A stretch of 64,000 nt of DNA from Pseudomonas sp. Au-Pse12 (GTDB taxonomy: Bacteria > Pseudomonadota > Gammaproteobacteria > Pseudomonadales > Pseudomonadaceae), in assembly GCF_021341665.1 (NCBI RefSeq), contig NZ_JAJTTH010000008.1, positions 124,001-188,000 of the forward strand, written 5' to 3'. The first letter of the stretch is position 1, and each line of letters begins with the position of its first letter. The notes beneath the pieces were generated by a model. The model did no database searches, was not told the origin of the DNA, and was given only the letters and a program-made list of their open reading frames with translations. This document shows, one piece after another, positions 44,620 through 52,071 of the stretch. The translations under genes were made by a program, and so were the position numbers.

Positions 44620-45549
44620 TTGAACATCGATACCCGCATCAAATTCCGTCACTTGGTGTGTTTTCTTGAAATGGCCCGCCAAGGCAGCCTGGCTCGGGCC
44701 GCCGACGTGCTGGCGGTGAGCCAGCCGGCGATGTCGAAAACCCTCAAGGAACTGGAAGAACTGCTGGAAACCCGGCTGTTTGCCAGGAGCAAGGCCGGGC
44801 TCAGCCTGACCGAGGCCGGGCGGGCCTTCCTGCGTTATGCCGGGCCTTCGGTGCAGGCCCTGCGCGAGGGCGTCAGCAGCTTGCGTGGCGGCGAATATGC
44901 CGCCGGGCTGGTACGCATCGGCGTGCTTTCCACCGTGGAAAGCCTGCTGCTGCCGGAGGTGATGCGACGCCTGCACCAACGGCATTCGGCGCTGACCGTG
45001 AGCGTATTGACCGGCCCCAGCGCCCATCTGCTGTCGCAACTGCGAGTCGGTGACCTGGACCTGGTTGTCGGCCGCATGACCGAGAGCCCGGAAATCCACG
45101 GCCTGAGCTTCGAGCACCTGTACAGCGAATCCATGACCCTGGTGGCGCGTCCCGAGCATCCCCTGGCGAGCGGGCCCCTGGACCGCGACGCGGTCAGTGC
45201 CTACCCGCTGGTCCTGCCGCTGGCCGGCACCAGCATTCGCAAGCACGCCGACAGCCTGTTCATTCAGTGCGGTATCGCCCCGTCGCAACAACGCCTGGAA
45301 ACCCTGTCGGTGGCCCTGAGCCGGCGCTACACCCTGTCCAGTGATGCGCTGTGGATTGCGCCGCTGGATGCGGTGCGCCTGGACCTGGCCAACGGCGAGT
45401 TGCAGGAACTGGACCTGGGGTTGCGCGAGCCCGGCGGGTCGGTGGGCATTTCCAGCAATGCCAGCCTGCCGCTATCGCTGGCTGCGCAATGGGCGGTGGA
45501 CGTGCTCCGGGAAGTGGGGCAGGCGTATCACGAGGGCAGTTATCCATAA
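44620..45549 (+). CDS. pcaQ: LysR-type regulator PcaQ
   Basis: A 309-residue LysR activator of protocatechuate genes. It starts at a TTG (44620) giving MNIDTRIKFRHLVCFLEMARQGSLARAADVLAVSQPAMSKTLKELEE, a typical winged HTH. The effector domain runs from about residue 90 (GEYAAGLVRIGVLSTVESLLLPEV). The effector-domain sequence and location directly ahead of pcaH match the PcaQ group (TIGR02424 type). In rhizobia PcaQ responds to beta-carboxy-muconate and activates pca genes. Here it precedes pcaHG in the same orientation, with its operator overlapping its own stop codon. Confidence 0.92.
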   Translation: MNIDTRIKFRHLVCFLEMARQGSLARAADVLAVSQPAMSKTLKELEELLETRLFARSKAGLSLTEAGRAFLRYAGPSVQALREGVSSLRGGEYAAGLVRIGVLSTVESLLLPEVMRRLHQRHSALTVSVLTGPSAHLLSQLRVGDLDLVVGRMTESPEIHGLSFEHLYSESMTLVARPEHPLASGPLDRDAVSAYPLVLPLAGTSIRKHADSLFIQCGIAPSQQRLETLSVALSRRYTLSSDALWIAPLDAVRLDLANGELQELDLGLREPGGSVGISSNASLPLSLAAQWAVDVLREVGQAYHEGSYP

Positions 45550-45565
45550 CCTTTTGGTTATGGAT
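45542..45565 (+). promoter_or_regulatory. PcaQ operator upstream of pcaH
   Basis: Perfect inverted repeat ATCCATAACC-TTTT-GGTTATGGAT. Its core ATAACC-N4-GGTTAT matches, but for the final base, the ATAACC-N4-GGTTAA motif I recall for rhizobial PcaQ. It overlaps the pcaQ stop codon and lies about 90 bases ahead of the pcaH start. A second inverted repeat, TTGTTTGA/TCAAACAA, follows at 45600-45607 and 45633-45640. Confidence 0.75.
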
Positions 45566-45652
45566 GGAGGGCGGCTTTTCAATTTTCCCCGCGCCTGGTT
45601 TGTTTGAAACTGCGTCAGCTGCGCTCCATAAATCAAACAACAGGAGATCGAC

Positions 45653-46372
45653 ATGTCTGATGCAGACAGCAGTCGCTTCGTGATTCGCGACCGTAATTGG
45701 CACCCCAAGGCCCTGACCCCCGACTACAAGACCTCCGTTGCCCGCTCGCCACGCCAGGCGCTGGTGAGCATTCCGCAATCGCTGAGCGAAACCAGTGGCC
45801 CGGACTTTTCCCACCTGCGCACCGGGCGTTTCGACAACGACCTGTTGCTCAACTTCAATAACGGCGGCTTGCCGGTGGGCGAGCGGATCATTGTGTCCGG
45901 GCGGGTCTGCGACCAGTACGGCAAACCCATTCCCCACACCCTGGTGGAGATGTGGCAAGCCAACGCCGGCGGCCGCTACCGGCACAAGAACGACCGCTAC
46001 CTGGCGCCCCTGGACCCGAACTTCGGCGGCGTCGGCAGGGCCCTCACCGACCGTGACGGCTACTACAGCTTCCGCACCATCAAGCCCGGCCCCTACCCAT
46101 GGCGCAACGGCCCCAACGACTGGCGCCCGGCGCATATCCACTTTTCCATCAGCGGCCCGTCGATCGCCACGCGCCTGATCACCCAGCTGTATTTCGAAGG
46201 CGACCCGTTGATCCCGCTGTGCCCGATCGTCAAGTCGATCGCCAACCCGGACGCGGTGCAGAGCCTGATCGCACGCCTGGACATGGGCAACGCCAACCCC
46301 ATGGATTGCCTGGCCTATCGCTTCGACATCGTGCTGCGCGGCCAGCGCAAGACCCACTTCGAGAACTGCTGA
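45653..46372 (+). CDS. pcaH: Protocatechuate 3,4-dioxygenase, beta subunit
   Basis: Non-haem Fe(III) intradiol dioxygenase subunit that cleaves protocatechuate to beta-carboxy-cis,cis-muconate. The 239-residue beta subunit has the intradiol fold: NNGGLPVGERIIVSGRVCDQYGKPIPHTLVEMWQANAGGRY, then GYYSFRTIKPGPYPW, RPAHIHFSISG and LITQLYFEGDPLIPLCPIV, which contain the Fe-ligand tyrosines and histidines. An AGGAG precedes the ATG. It is followed after 10 bases by pcaG. Confidence 0.97.
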   Translation: MSDADSSRFVIRDRNWHPKALTPDYKTSVARSPRQALVSIPQSLSETSGPDFSHLRTGRFDNDLLLNFNNGGLPVGERIIVSGRVCDQYGKPIPHTLVEMWQANAGGRYRHKNDRYLAPLDPNFGGVGRALTDRDGYYSFRTIKPGPYPWRNGPNDWRPAHIHFSISGPSIATRLITQLYFEGDPLIPLCPIVKSIANPDAVQSLIARLDMGNANPMDCLAYRFDIVLRGQRKTHFENC

Positions 46373-46382
46373 GGAGCCCGCC

Positions 46383-46988
46383 ATGCCTGTTCAACTGCTG
46401 CCTGAAACCCCTTCGCAAACGGCCGGCCCCTACGTGCACATCGGCCTGGCCCTGGCGGCGGCGGGTAACCCGACCCGCCCCGAGGAAATCTGGAACCAGA
46501 TGGCCAAGCCCGATGCGCCGGGTGAGCGGATCCTGCTGATCGGCCACGTCTACGATGGTAATGGCCACCTGGTGCGTGATTCTTTCCTGGAGTTCTGGCA
46601 GGCCGATTCTGCCGGGGTCTACGACCCGGTGTTCGACACGGAAAAACCCTTCAACTGCTTTGGCCGCACCGCCACCACCTTCGATGCCGGGGAATGGACC
46701 CTCAACACGGTCAAGCCCGGGGTGGTGAAGAACGCTGCCGGGGTGCCCATGGCGCCGCACATCAACCTGTCGCTGTTTGCCCGGGGGATCAATATCCACC
46801 TGCACACCCGGCTGTATTTTGCCGATGAGCCGGAGGCCAACGCCCAGTGCCCGGTGCTGAACCTGATCGAGCAGCCGCAGCGCCGGGAAACCCTGCTGGC
46901 CCATCCTTGCGAGATCAATGGCCAGCGCGCCTATCGCTTCGATATCCGCATTCAGGGTGAAGGCGAGACGGTGTTCTTCGACTTCTGA
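46383..46988 (+). CDS. pcaG: Protocatechuate 3,4-dioxygenase, alpha subunit
   Basis: A 201-residue alpha subunit of the same enzyme. It begins MPVQLLPETPSQTAGPYVHIGLAL and shows the family segments DSFLEFWQADSAGVYDPVF, GEWTLNTVKPGVV, MAPHINLSLFARGINIHLHTRLYF and AYRFDIRIQGEGETVFFDF. It lacks the full Fe-ligand set of the beta chain, as expected for alpha. Forms the alternating (alpha-beta)Fe complex with PcaH. Confidence 0.97.
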   Translation: MPVQLLPETPSQTAGPYVHIGLALAAAGNPTRPEEIWNQMAKPDAPGERILLIGHVYDGNGHLVRDSFLEFWQADSAGVYDPVFDTEKPFNCFGRTATTFDAGEWTLNTVKPGVVKNAAGVPMAPHINLSLFARGINIHLHTRLYFADEPEANAQCPVLNLIEQPQRRETLLAHPCEINGQRAYRFDIRIQGEGETVFFDF

Positions 46989-47018
46989 AACATCGCAGGG
47001 CCGCCCCTCCAGAAACCC

Positions 47019-47049
47019 TTCCCTGGCGCCGCGCCGTGGCGCCAGGGAA
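47019..47049. terminator. Bidirectional hairpin between pcaG and the aldo/keto reductase gene
   Basis: TTCCCTGGCGCC pairs perfectly over 12 bases with GGCGCCAGGGAA across a 7-base loop. It sits 30 bases after pcaG and 10 bases after the convergent reductase stop; there is little T-run, so it may be a transcript barrier for both. Confidence 0.65.
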
Positions 47050-47058
47050 CGCTGGGTA

Positions 47059-47907
47059 TCAGTGGTCGAAAGCGTCCCAGGCCGGGGCAAAGTCCGGGCT
47101 GACCTGACGCTGATCCTTGGGCAGGGCGGCGATCAGCGCCCTATCTTCGTCGTCCAGGCGGATCTTCAGGGACTCCAGGTTGGCCAGTTGGTTGGCCCGG
47201 CTGCTGGCCTTGGGGATCGCCGCGACGTTGTCCTGGCCCAGCAACCATTTGAGCGCCACCTGGGTCGGCAACACGCCGTGCTTGGCGGCGATGCGCTGGA
47301 TCTCGGCCACCTCTGAGACCTTGTTGCGCGCCAGCGGGGTATAGGCGGTCAGCACCATGTCGCGTTCGCGGGCGTAATCCAGCAGGCCGCGCTGTCCCAG
47401 CAGCACGTGGTACTCCACCTGGATCGCCGACAGCGGCGCGCCCAATGCCTCGACCACCCGGCGCAGCAGGGCCAGGGGAAAGTTGGCCACGCCAATGTGC
47501 TTCACCAAGCCTTGTTCCTTGAACGACACCAGGGTGTCGATGCTGCGCTCCAGCTCCCAGTCGCTGGCGGGCCAGTGGATGTGGAACAGGTCGACGTAGT
47601 CGCTGCGCAGGGCTTTCAGGCTGCGTTCCAGCGAGTGGCGCATGGCATCGGGCTGCAACTGATCCCACCAGACCTTGGTGGTGACGTGGATCTGCTCCCG
47701 GGGTACCGGGCTGTTGGCCAGGGCCAGGCCCACGGCCTCTTCGTTGTGGTAGGCCTGGGCCGTGTCGATGTGCCGGTAACCCAGTTCCAGGGCCTGTTCC
47801 ACGGCGCGTGTGCATTCCAGATCGAGCATCGGCCAGGTGCCCAGGCCAAGCTTGGGCAGGTGCAGGCCGCTGTGGGTGAGGACGGGGCAGTCTAGGGGGT
47901 GAGGCAT
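47059..47907 (-). CDS. Aldo/keto reductase (DkgB-like)
   Basis: A 282-residue NADPH-dependent AKR. The catalytic tetrad is visible as Asp in YRHIDTAQAYHN (with Tyr 5 residues on), Lys in VTTKVWWD and His in DLFHIHWPAS. The C-terminal coenzyme motif is VAAIPKASSRANQLANLESL. The ending DDEDRALIAALPKDQRQVSPDFAPAWD resembles E. coli DkgB (2,5-didehydrogluconate reductase B). The true substrate, given its pca/quinate surroundings, is uncertain. ATG at 47907 is preferred over an in-frame TTG. Confidence 0.9.
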   Translation of the reverse strand: MPHPLDCPVLTHSGLHLPKLGLGTWPMLDLECTRAVEQALELGYRHIDTAQAYHNEEAVGLALANSPVPREQIHVTTKVWWDQLQPDAMRHSLERSLKALRSDYVDLFHIHWPASDWELERSIDTLVSFKEQGLVKHIGVANFPLALLRRVVEALGAPLSAIQVEYHVLLGQRGLLDYARERDMVLTAYTPLARNKVSEVAEIQRIAAKHGVLPTQVALKWLLGQDNVAAIPKASSRANQLANLESLKIRLDDEDRALIAALPKDQRQVSPDFAPAWDAFDH

Positions 47908-48220
47908 GGGCAATCTCCCTGTGGATAAAACAGTACAGCCGGGTAGGACAGGCTGCAGCGGTGGCGGGCAGTTGAGGGTTGTACAGCACGGTCGGGTGGA
48001 AGAGGCCCGGCCAACTAGGGCCCGTGGCGCGGTCGCTGGGCGCTCGATTTGTGGAAGTGGGTTCCAAAAAATATACGGGCTCGGCTAACCTGCGCACAAG
48101 GCGTTGTGCCGGGCCCCAGGTCCGGTCGCGTCGATTCTGGGCGGTAATCGAACCCTGCCGCGCAGTTCCCCAACCGGCCCGTTGTCACTAGAATCGGCCA
48201 AATTTTGTCGGGACCCGACC
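47908..48220. other. Divergent intergenic region AKR / IclR regulator
   Basis: About 310 bases. A perfect GCACAA-N4-TTGTGC palindrome lies near 48093-48108 and an AT-rich TTCCAAAAAATATA stretch near 48062-48075. It probably contains the divergent promoters; the 15-bp GTTCGATAATC-type operator found downstream of the regulator gene is not present here. Confidence 0.4.
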
Positions 48221-49000
48221 ATGGCTGGCAGTCAAATCGAACGCGTCTTCAGTGTTCTCGAACGTCTTACCGGTGACCCCCGCGGCCTGCCCTTGCAGAC
48301 CCTGGCGGAACAGCTGGAGATCCCCAAAAGCGCAACCCATCGCCTGCTGGCGGAGTTGATTCGCCTGGGCTATGTGCGCCAGAACCCGGACAACCTGCGC
48401 TACCAACTGTCCACCCGGCTGGTGGCCATGGGCTTTCGCTACCTTGCGGTCAGCGGCGCCGACATTGTCCAGCCGGTGCTCGATCGCCTGGCCCAGGAGG
48501 CCGGCGAGCTGGTGCGCCTGGGCGTGATCGAGGGCGAGCGCCAGACCTGGATCGCCAAGTCCCAGGGCGCCCGTTCCGGCCTGCGCTACGACCCGGACAT
48601 GGGCCGCGAGGCGCCGCTGTTCTACACCGCTTCCGGGCATGCCTGGCTGGCTACCCTGAGCGATGCCGAGGCCTTGTCGCTGGTGGAACGCCAGGGCGTG
48701 GAACCCCCGGCGGACCTGGGGCCCAATGCACCACGCTCGAACATCGAGTTGCTCGAACGCCTGCGCCTGGCCCGCGAGCAGGGCTACGCCTGGGTCGAGG
48801 AAAGCTCGGCGGTCGGCACCTCGGCGATCGCCGCCGTGGTGCGCCATCCCATTGATGGCCGGGTGGTGGGCGTGCTCAGCATCGCCGGCCCCAGCGCGCG
48901 CCTGCCGTTGGCGCGGCTGCATGAACTGGCGCCGTTGCTGCTGCAGTTTGCCGAAGAGCTGTCGGCCGCCAGCCAGGCTTCCGAACTGTTCAACCTGTAG
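48221..49000 (+). CDS. IclR-family transcriptional regulator
   Basis: A 259-residue IclR regulator: N-terminal winged HTH (IERVFSVLERLTGDPRGLPLQTLAEQLEIPKSATHRLLAELIRLGYV) and C-terminal effector-binding GAF-like domain (GEAGELVRLGVIEGERQTWIAKS region, FYTASGHAWLATLSD, GYAWVEESSAVGTSAIAAVV). It precedes the Gfo/Idh/MocA operon on the same strand. The operator 49154-49172, ahead of that operon, is of the class bound by IclR proteins PcaR/PcaU/PobR, so this protein is a good candidate to regulate the local aromatic-acid genes. Its stop lies inside a REP element. Confidence 0.9.
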   Translation: MAGSQIERVFSVLERLTGDPRGLPLQTLAEQLEIPKSATHRLLAELIRLGYVRQNPDNLRYQLSTRLVAMGFRYLAVSGADIVQPVLDRLAQEAGELVRLGVIEGERQTWIAKSQGARSGLRYDPDMGREAPLFYTASGHAWLATLSDAEALSLVERQGVEPPADLGPNAPRSNIELLERLRLAREQGYAWVEESSAVGTSAIAAVVRHPIDGRVVGVLSIAGPSARLPLARLHELAPLLLQFAEELSAASQASELFNL

Positions 49001-49131
49001 CCGCTGCCGAGCCTGCGAGGCTGCGCAAAGGCCCGAAGGGCCTTGCTTGGCGATCTTGCGTCGGGCGGGTGGTGGCCTTGATATCGCCGCGTCTGTTGCA
49101 CAGCCGTTCGCAGCCTGCGGCAGCGGCTACA
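48995..49131. repeat. Paired REP elements (BIME-like) after the IclR gene
   Basis: CTGTAGCCGCTGCCG (48995-49009) and CGGCAGCGGCTACA (ending 49131) are inverted arms of Pseudomonas REP type, each with an AGCCTGCGAGGCTG / GCAGCCTGCGG secondary palindrome. Between them is a clean hairpin AAGGCCC-GAA-GGGCCTT (49028-49044). The left arm supplies the TAG stop of the IclR gene. Confidence 0.75.
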
Positions 49132-49153
49132 CGAGCCTCGGCTCGGCACAAAG

Positions 49154-49172
49154 CCGTTCGATAATCGGACGG
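49154..49172. promoter_or_regulatory. IclR-type operator upstream of the Gfo/Idh/MocA operon
   Basis: CCGTTCGATAATCGGACGG, a 19-base palindrome with one mismatch, about 90 bases before the start codon at 49262. Its core is shared with sites at 55522 and 60137. Confidence 0.75.
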
Positions 49173-49261
49173 TATTTTTTATCCCTCTTGTATGAAAGTG
49201 GAACTGAGTTCTAAATATTTGGAATTCATTGTCCCTATAACAATCACAAGAGGATCTTCCA

Positions 49262-50314
49262 TTGAACCCGCCACTGCGCATTGCCCTGATTGGCGTCGGC
49301 AACATGGGGCAGCAGCACTACCAGCACCTCAAGACCCTGGCCGAGGCCCGGCTCTGTGCCGTGGCCGATCCCGGCCCCCAGGCCTTCGCCGTCGCCGCGC
49401 AATGGCAGGTGCCGCATTTCACTGATCACCAGACCCTGCTGCGGGAGATTCGCCCGGACGCGGTGATCGTCGCCAACCCCAACAACCTTCACGTCAGCAC
49501 CGCCCTGGATTGCCTGGCCGCAGGCGTGCCGGTGCTGCTGGAAAAGCCGGTGGGCGTGAACCTGGATGAAGTGCGCGAGCTGGTGGCGGCATCGCGCAAC
49601 ACGGGCGTACCGGTGCTGGTGGGCCACCACCGGCGTCACAACCCGCTGATCGCCCGCGCCCATGCACTGGTGCACAGCGGCGCCCTGGGCCGCCTGACTA
49701 ACGTCACCGCGCTCTGGCAGTTGCGCAAACCCGAGAGCTACTTCGACATCCCCTGGCGCCGCGAGGCCGGGGCCGGCATGTTGCTGACCAACCTGATCCA
49801 CGACCTCGACCTGCTGCGCCACCTGTGCGGTGAGGTGCGCCAGGTCCAGGCCATCACCAGCAACAGCGTGCGCGGCTACGCCAATGAAGATTGCGCCGCG
49901 GTGCTGTTGCAGTTCGACAACGGCGCCCTGGGCAGCCTGACCGGCTCCGATGCCGCGGCCGCGCCCTGGAGCTGGGAGCTGGATGCCGGGGAGAACCCGG
50001 TGTATCCGCGTCAGGCCGATCAGCCTTGCTACCTGCTGGCCGGCACCGAGGGCGCGCTGAGCATTCCCCAGCTCAAGCGCTGGCATTACGCCGAAGCCGG
50101 GGAGGGTTGGCATCAACCCTTGCTGATGCAGCAGGAAGCCTTCGATCCGGGCGAGGCCCTGCGCTTGCAGTTGCAGCACTTCGTCCAAGTCGCCCGCGGC
50201 GAAGTTGCGCCGCTGGTCAGTGCCGCCGATGCCGCGCGCACCCTGGCGCTGATTGAAGCGATTCGCCAGGCCGCCGCCACGGGGCGTGCCTGCACCCCAA
50301 CCCCTATTGAGTGA
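49262..50314 (+). CDS. Gfo/Idh/MocA-family NAD(P)-dependent oxidoreductase
   Basis: A 350-residue dehydrogenase with a Rossmann start IALIGVGNMGQQHYQHLKTL, the family signature VLLEKPVGVNLDEVRELV (about residue 95, with the catalytic Lys in EKP) and HHRRHNPLIARAHALV, and a C-terminal mixed beta domain (GGMLLTNLIHDLDLLRHL). It starts with TTG at 49262, AGAGGA ahead. It is the first gene of a three-gene operon with a sugar-phosphate-isomerase-like protein and an EamA transporter; substrate probably a polyol, cyclitol or hydroaromatic acid, inferred from context only. Confidence 0.9.
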   Translation: MNPPLRIALIGVGNMGQQHYQHLKTLAEARLCAVADPGPQAFAVAAQWQVPHFTDHQTLLREIRPDAVIVANPNNLHVSTALDCLAAGVPVLLEKPVGVNLDEVRELVAASRNTGVPVLVGHHRRHNPLIARAHALVHSGALGRLTNVTALWQLRKPESYFDIPWRREAGAGMLLTNLIHDLDLLRHLCGEVRQVQAITSNSVRGYANEDCAAVLLQFDNGALGSLTGSDAAAAPWSWELDAGENPVYPRQADQPCYLLAGTEGALSIPQLKRWHYAEAGEGWHQPLLMQQEAFDPGEALRLQLQHFVQVARGEVAPLVSAADAARTLALIEAIRQAAATGRACTPTPIE

Positions 50315-50321
50315 ACAACTG

Positions 50322-51137
50322 ATGAGTGAGCGGATTTTTTCCCTGGCCAGCCTGACCGTACTGGAGCTGTCGCCGCCAGCGATGGTGGATGTGGCGGCCC
50401 GTGCCGGCTACAGCCATGTCGGCCTGCGCCTGGAACCGGCGACCCCGGAGGAGCATCACTTCCCGCTGGTGGCGGATGCCGGTTTGCGTCGCCAGACCCT
50501 GGCGCGCCTGCGCGATAGCGGCGTGCGGGTGCTGGATGTGGAGATCCTGCGGCTCAAGCCGCAGACCCGGGTTGGTGACTTCGAAGCGTTGCTGGCGGTG
50601 GGTGCCGAGTTCGCCGCCAGCGAGTTGCTGGTGGCGGGCAATGACCCGGATGAGGCGCGCATGACCGATAACTTCGCCGCGCTGTGCGATCTGGCGCGGC
50701 AATACGGGTTGCACCCCCACCTGGAGTTCATGCCCTGGACCGACGCGCGCAACTTGGAACAGGCCGTGCGGGTGGTGGAAAACGCCGGTCGTGACAATGG
50801 CTGCGTGCTGGTGGACGCCTTCCATTTCGACCGTTCGGGCTCGCGCCTGGCGGACCTGGCGCAGGTCGCTCCGGCGCGTCTGCGCTATGCGCAGTTGTGC
50901 GACGTTGCCGGGCCGCGTCCGGACGACATGCAGGAGATCCTGCGCCAGGCCCGTAACGAACGGCGTTTTCCGGGGCAGGGCGATTGCGATCTGCCGGGGC
51001 TGCTCCAGTGTCTGCCGCAACACCTGCCCCTGAGCCTGGAAATTCCCACGGTGCAGTTGCTGGAGCAGGGCGTGAGCGCCTTGCAGCGGGCGCAAATGGC
51101 GCTGGACAGTACCCGGGAGTTGCTGGCTCGGATTTGA
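50322..51137 (+). CDS. TIM-barrel sugar-phosphate isomerase/epimerase-like protein
   Basis: A 271-residue AP endonuclease-2/xylose-isomerase-like TIM barrel. Metal-ligand-type positions are visible in LHPHLEFMPWTD (Glu), GCVLVDAFHFDRSG (Asp/His), LRYAQLCDV and LSLEIPT (Glu). It begins 8 bases after the dehydrogenase gene, so is co-translated. The pair could dehydrogenate and then isomerise/dehydrate a hydroxylated ring acid, in the style of QuiC/IolE, but no substrate can be read directly. Confidence 0.87.
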   Translation: MSERIFSLASLTVLELSPPAMVDVAARAGYSHVGLRLEPATPEEHHFPLVADAGLRRQTLARLRDSGVRVLDVEILRLKPQTRVGDFEALLAVGAEFAASELLVAGNDPDEARMTDNFAALCDLARQYGLHPHLEFMPWTDARNLEQAVRVVENAGRDNGCVLVDAFHFDRSGSRLADLAQVAPARLRYAQLCDVAGPRPDDMQEILRQARNERRFPGQGDCDLPGLLQCLPQHLPLSLEIPTVQLLEQGVSALQRAQMALDSTRELLARI

Positions 51138-51186
51138 AGCGGCGCTGGCCGCGAAGCGTTGTCTTCAATCACCCCAAGGAATGTCC

Positions 51187-52065
51187 ATGACTCGCAGCAC
51201 GCCCCTTTCCGGGATCAATCACCCTTTCAAGGGCATTCTGCTGATCGTCCTGGCGACCTTCCTGTTCGCCAGCCACGACGCCCTGTCCAAATACCTCTCG
51301 GGGTTCTTCCCGGTGATCATGGTGGTCTGGGCCCGTTACCTGGTCCACACCTTGCTGATGGCCGGGATCTTCCTGCCGCAATCCGGCCTGCGGGTGTTGC
51401 GCAGCAAGCGACCGCTGCTGCAATTGCTGCGTGCCCTGTGCCTGCTCAGCACCAGCTTGCTGTTCACCTCGGCGCTGCTGTTCATCCCCCTGGCCGAGGC
51501 CACGGCGGTCAACTTTCTCGCGCCGGTGCTGGTCACCGCGTTGTCGGTGCCCCTGCTCGGCGAACAGGTGACGCGTGGCCAGTGGCTGGCGGTGATCTGC
51601 GGTTTTGTCGGGGTGCTGATCATCGTCCATCCGGGCGGTGAACTCTTCACGCCGGCGGTGCTGCTGCCGTTCTGCTCGGCGCTGTTCTTCTGCTTCTATC
51701 AACTGCTGACCCGCAAGCTGGCCGAGCACGACAGCCCCACCACCAGCAACTTCTTCGCCGGGCTGTGCAACACCCTGGTGATGACGGCGCTGGTGCCGTT
51801 CTTCTGGCAGACCCCGGGGATTGTCCATGGCGTGCTGATGCTGGCGCTGGGAGCTTGCGGCATGAGCGCCCACCTGTTCCTGACCCAGGCCTTTCGCCAT
51901 GCGGCGCCGGCGCTGCTGGCGCCCTTCGGCTATTGCCAGATTGTCTTTGCCGGGCTGCTGGGCTGGCTGCTGTTCAACCACACGCCGGATGCGATTACCC
52001 AAGTGGGCATCGCCGTGATCTGCCTCAGCGGGCTGGCGGCGGCCTGGCAGCAACGCCGCCGCTGA
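51187..52065 (+). CDS. EamA/DMT-superfamily transporter
   Basis: A 292-residue ten-helix transporter. It opens with GINHPFKGILLIVLATFLFASHDALSKYLSGFFPVIMVVWARYLVH, then AEATAVNFLAPVLVTALSVPLLGEQVTRGQWLAVICGFVGVLIIV and a second EamA repeat. I set the start at the ATG 51187, which has AAGGA six bases ahead; ATG 51181 would abut the ribosome site. It closes the 49262-52065 operon and probably moves its substrate. Confidence 0.87.
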   Translation: MTRSTPLSGINHPFKGILLIVLATFLFASHDALSKYLSGFFPVIMVVWARYLVHTLLMAGIFLPQSGLRVLRSKRPLLQLLRALCLLSTSLLFTSALLFIPLAEATAVNFLAPVLVTALSVPLLGEQVTRGQWLAVICGFVGVLIIVHPGGELFTPAVLLPFCSALFFCFYQLLTRKLAEHDSPTTSNFFAGLCNTLVMTALVPFFWQTPGIVHGVLMLALGACGMSAHLFLTQAFRHAAPALLAPFGYCQIVFAGLLGWLLFNHTPDAITQVGIAVICLSGLAAAWQQRRR

Positions 52066-52071
52066 GACCAC

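Noticed and set aside
42663..44669. 668-codon plus-strand open frame across the hydrolase and ypfJ genes
   Set aside because: It lies opposite two well-supported minus-strand genes and shows no recognisable domain.
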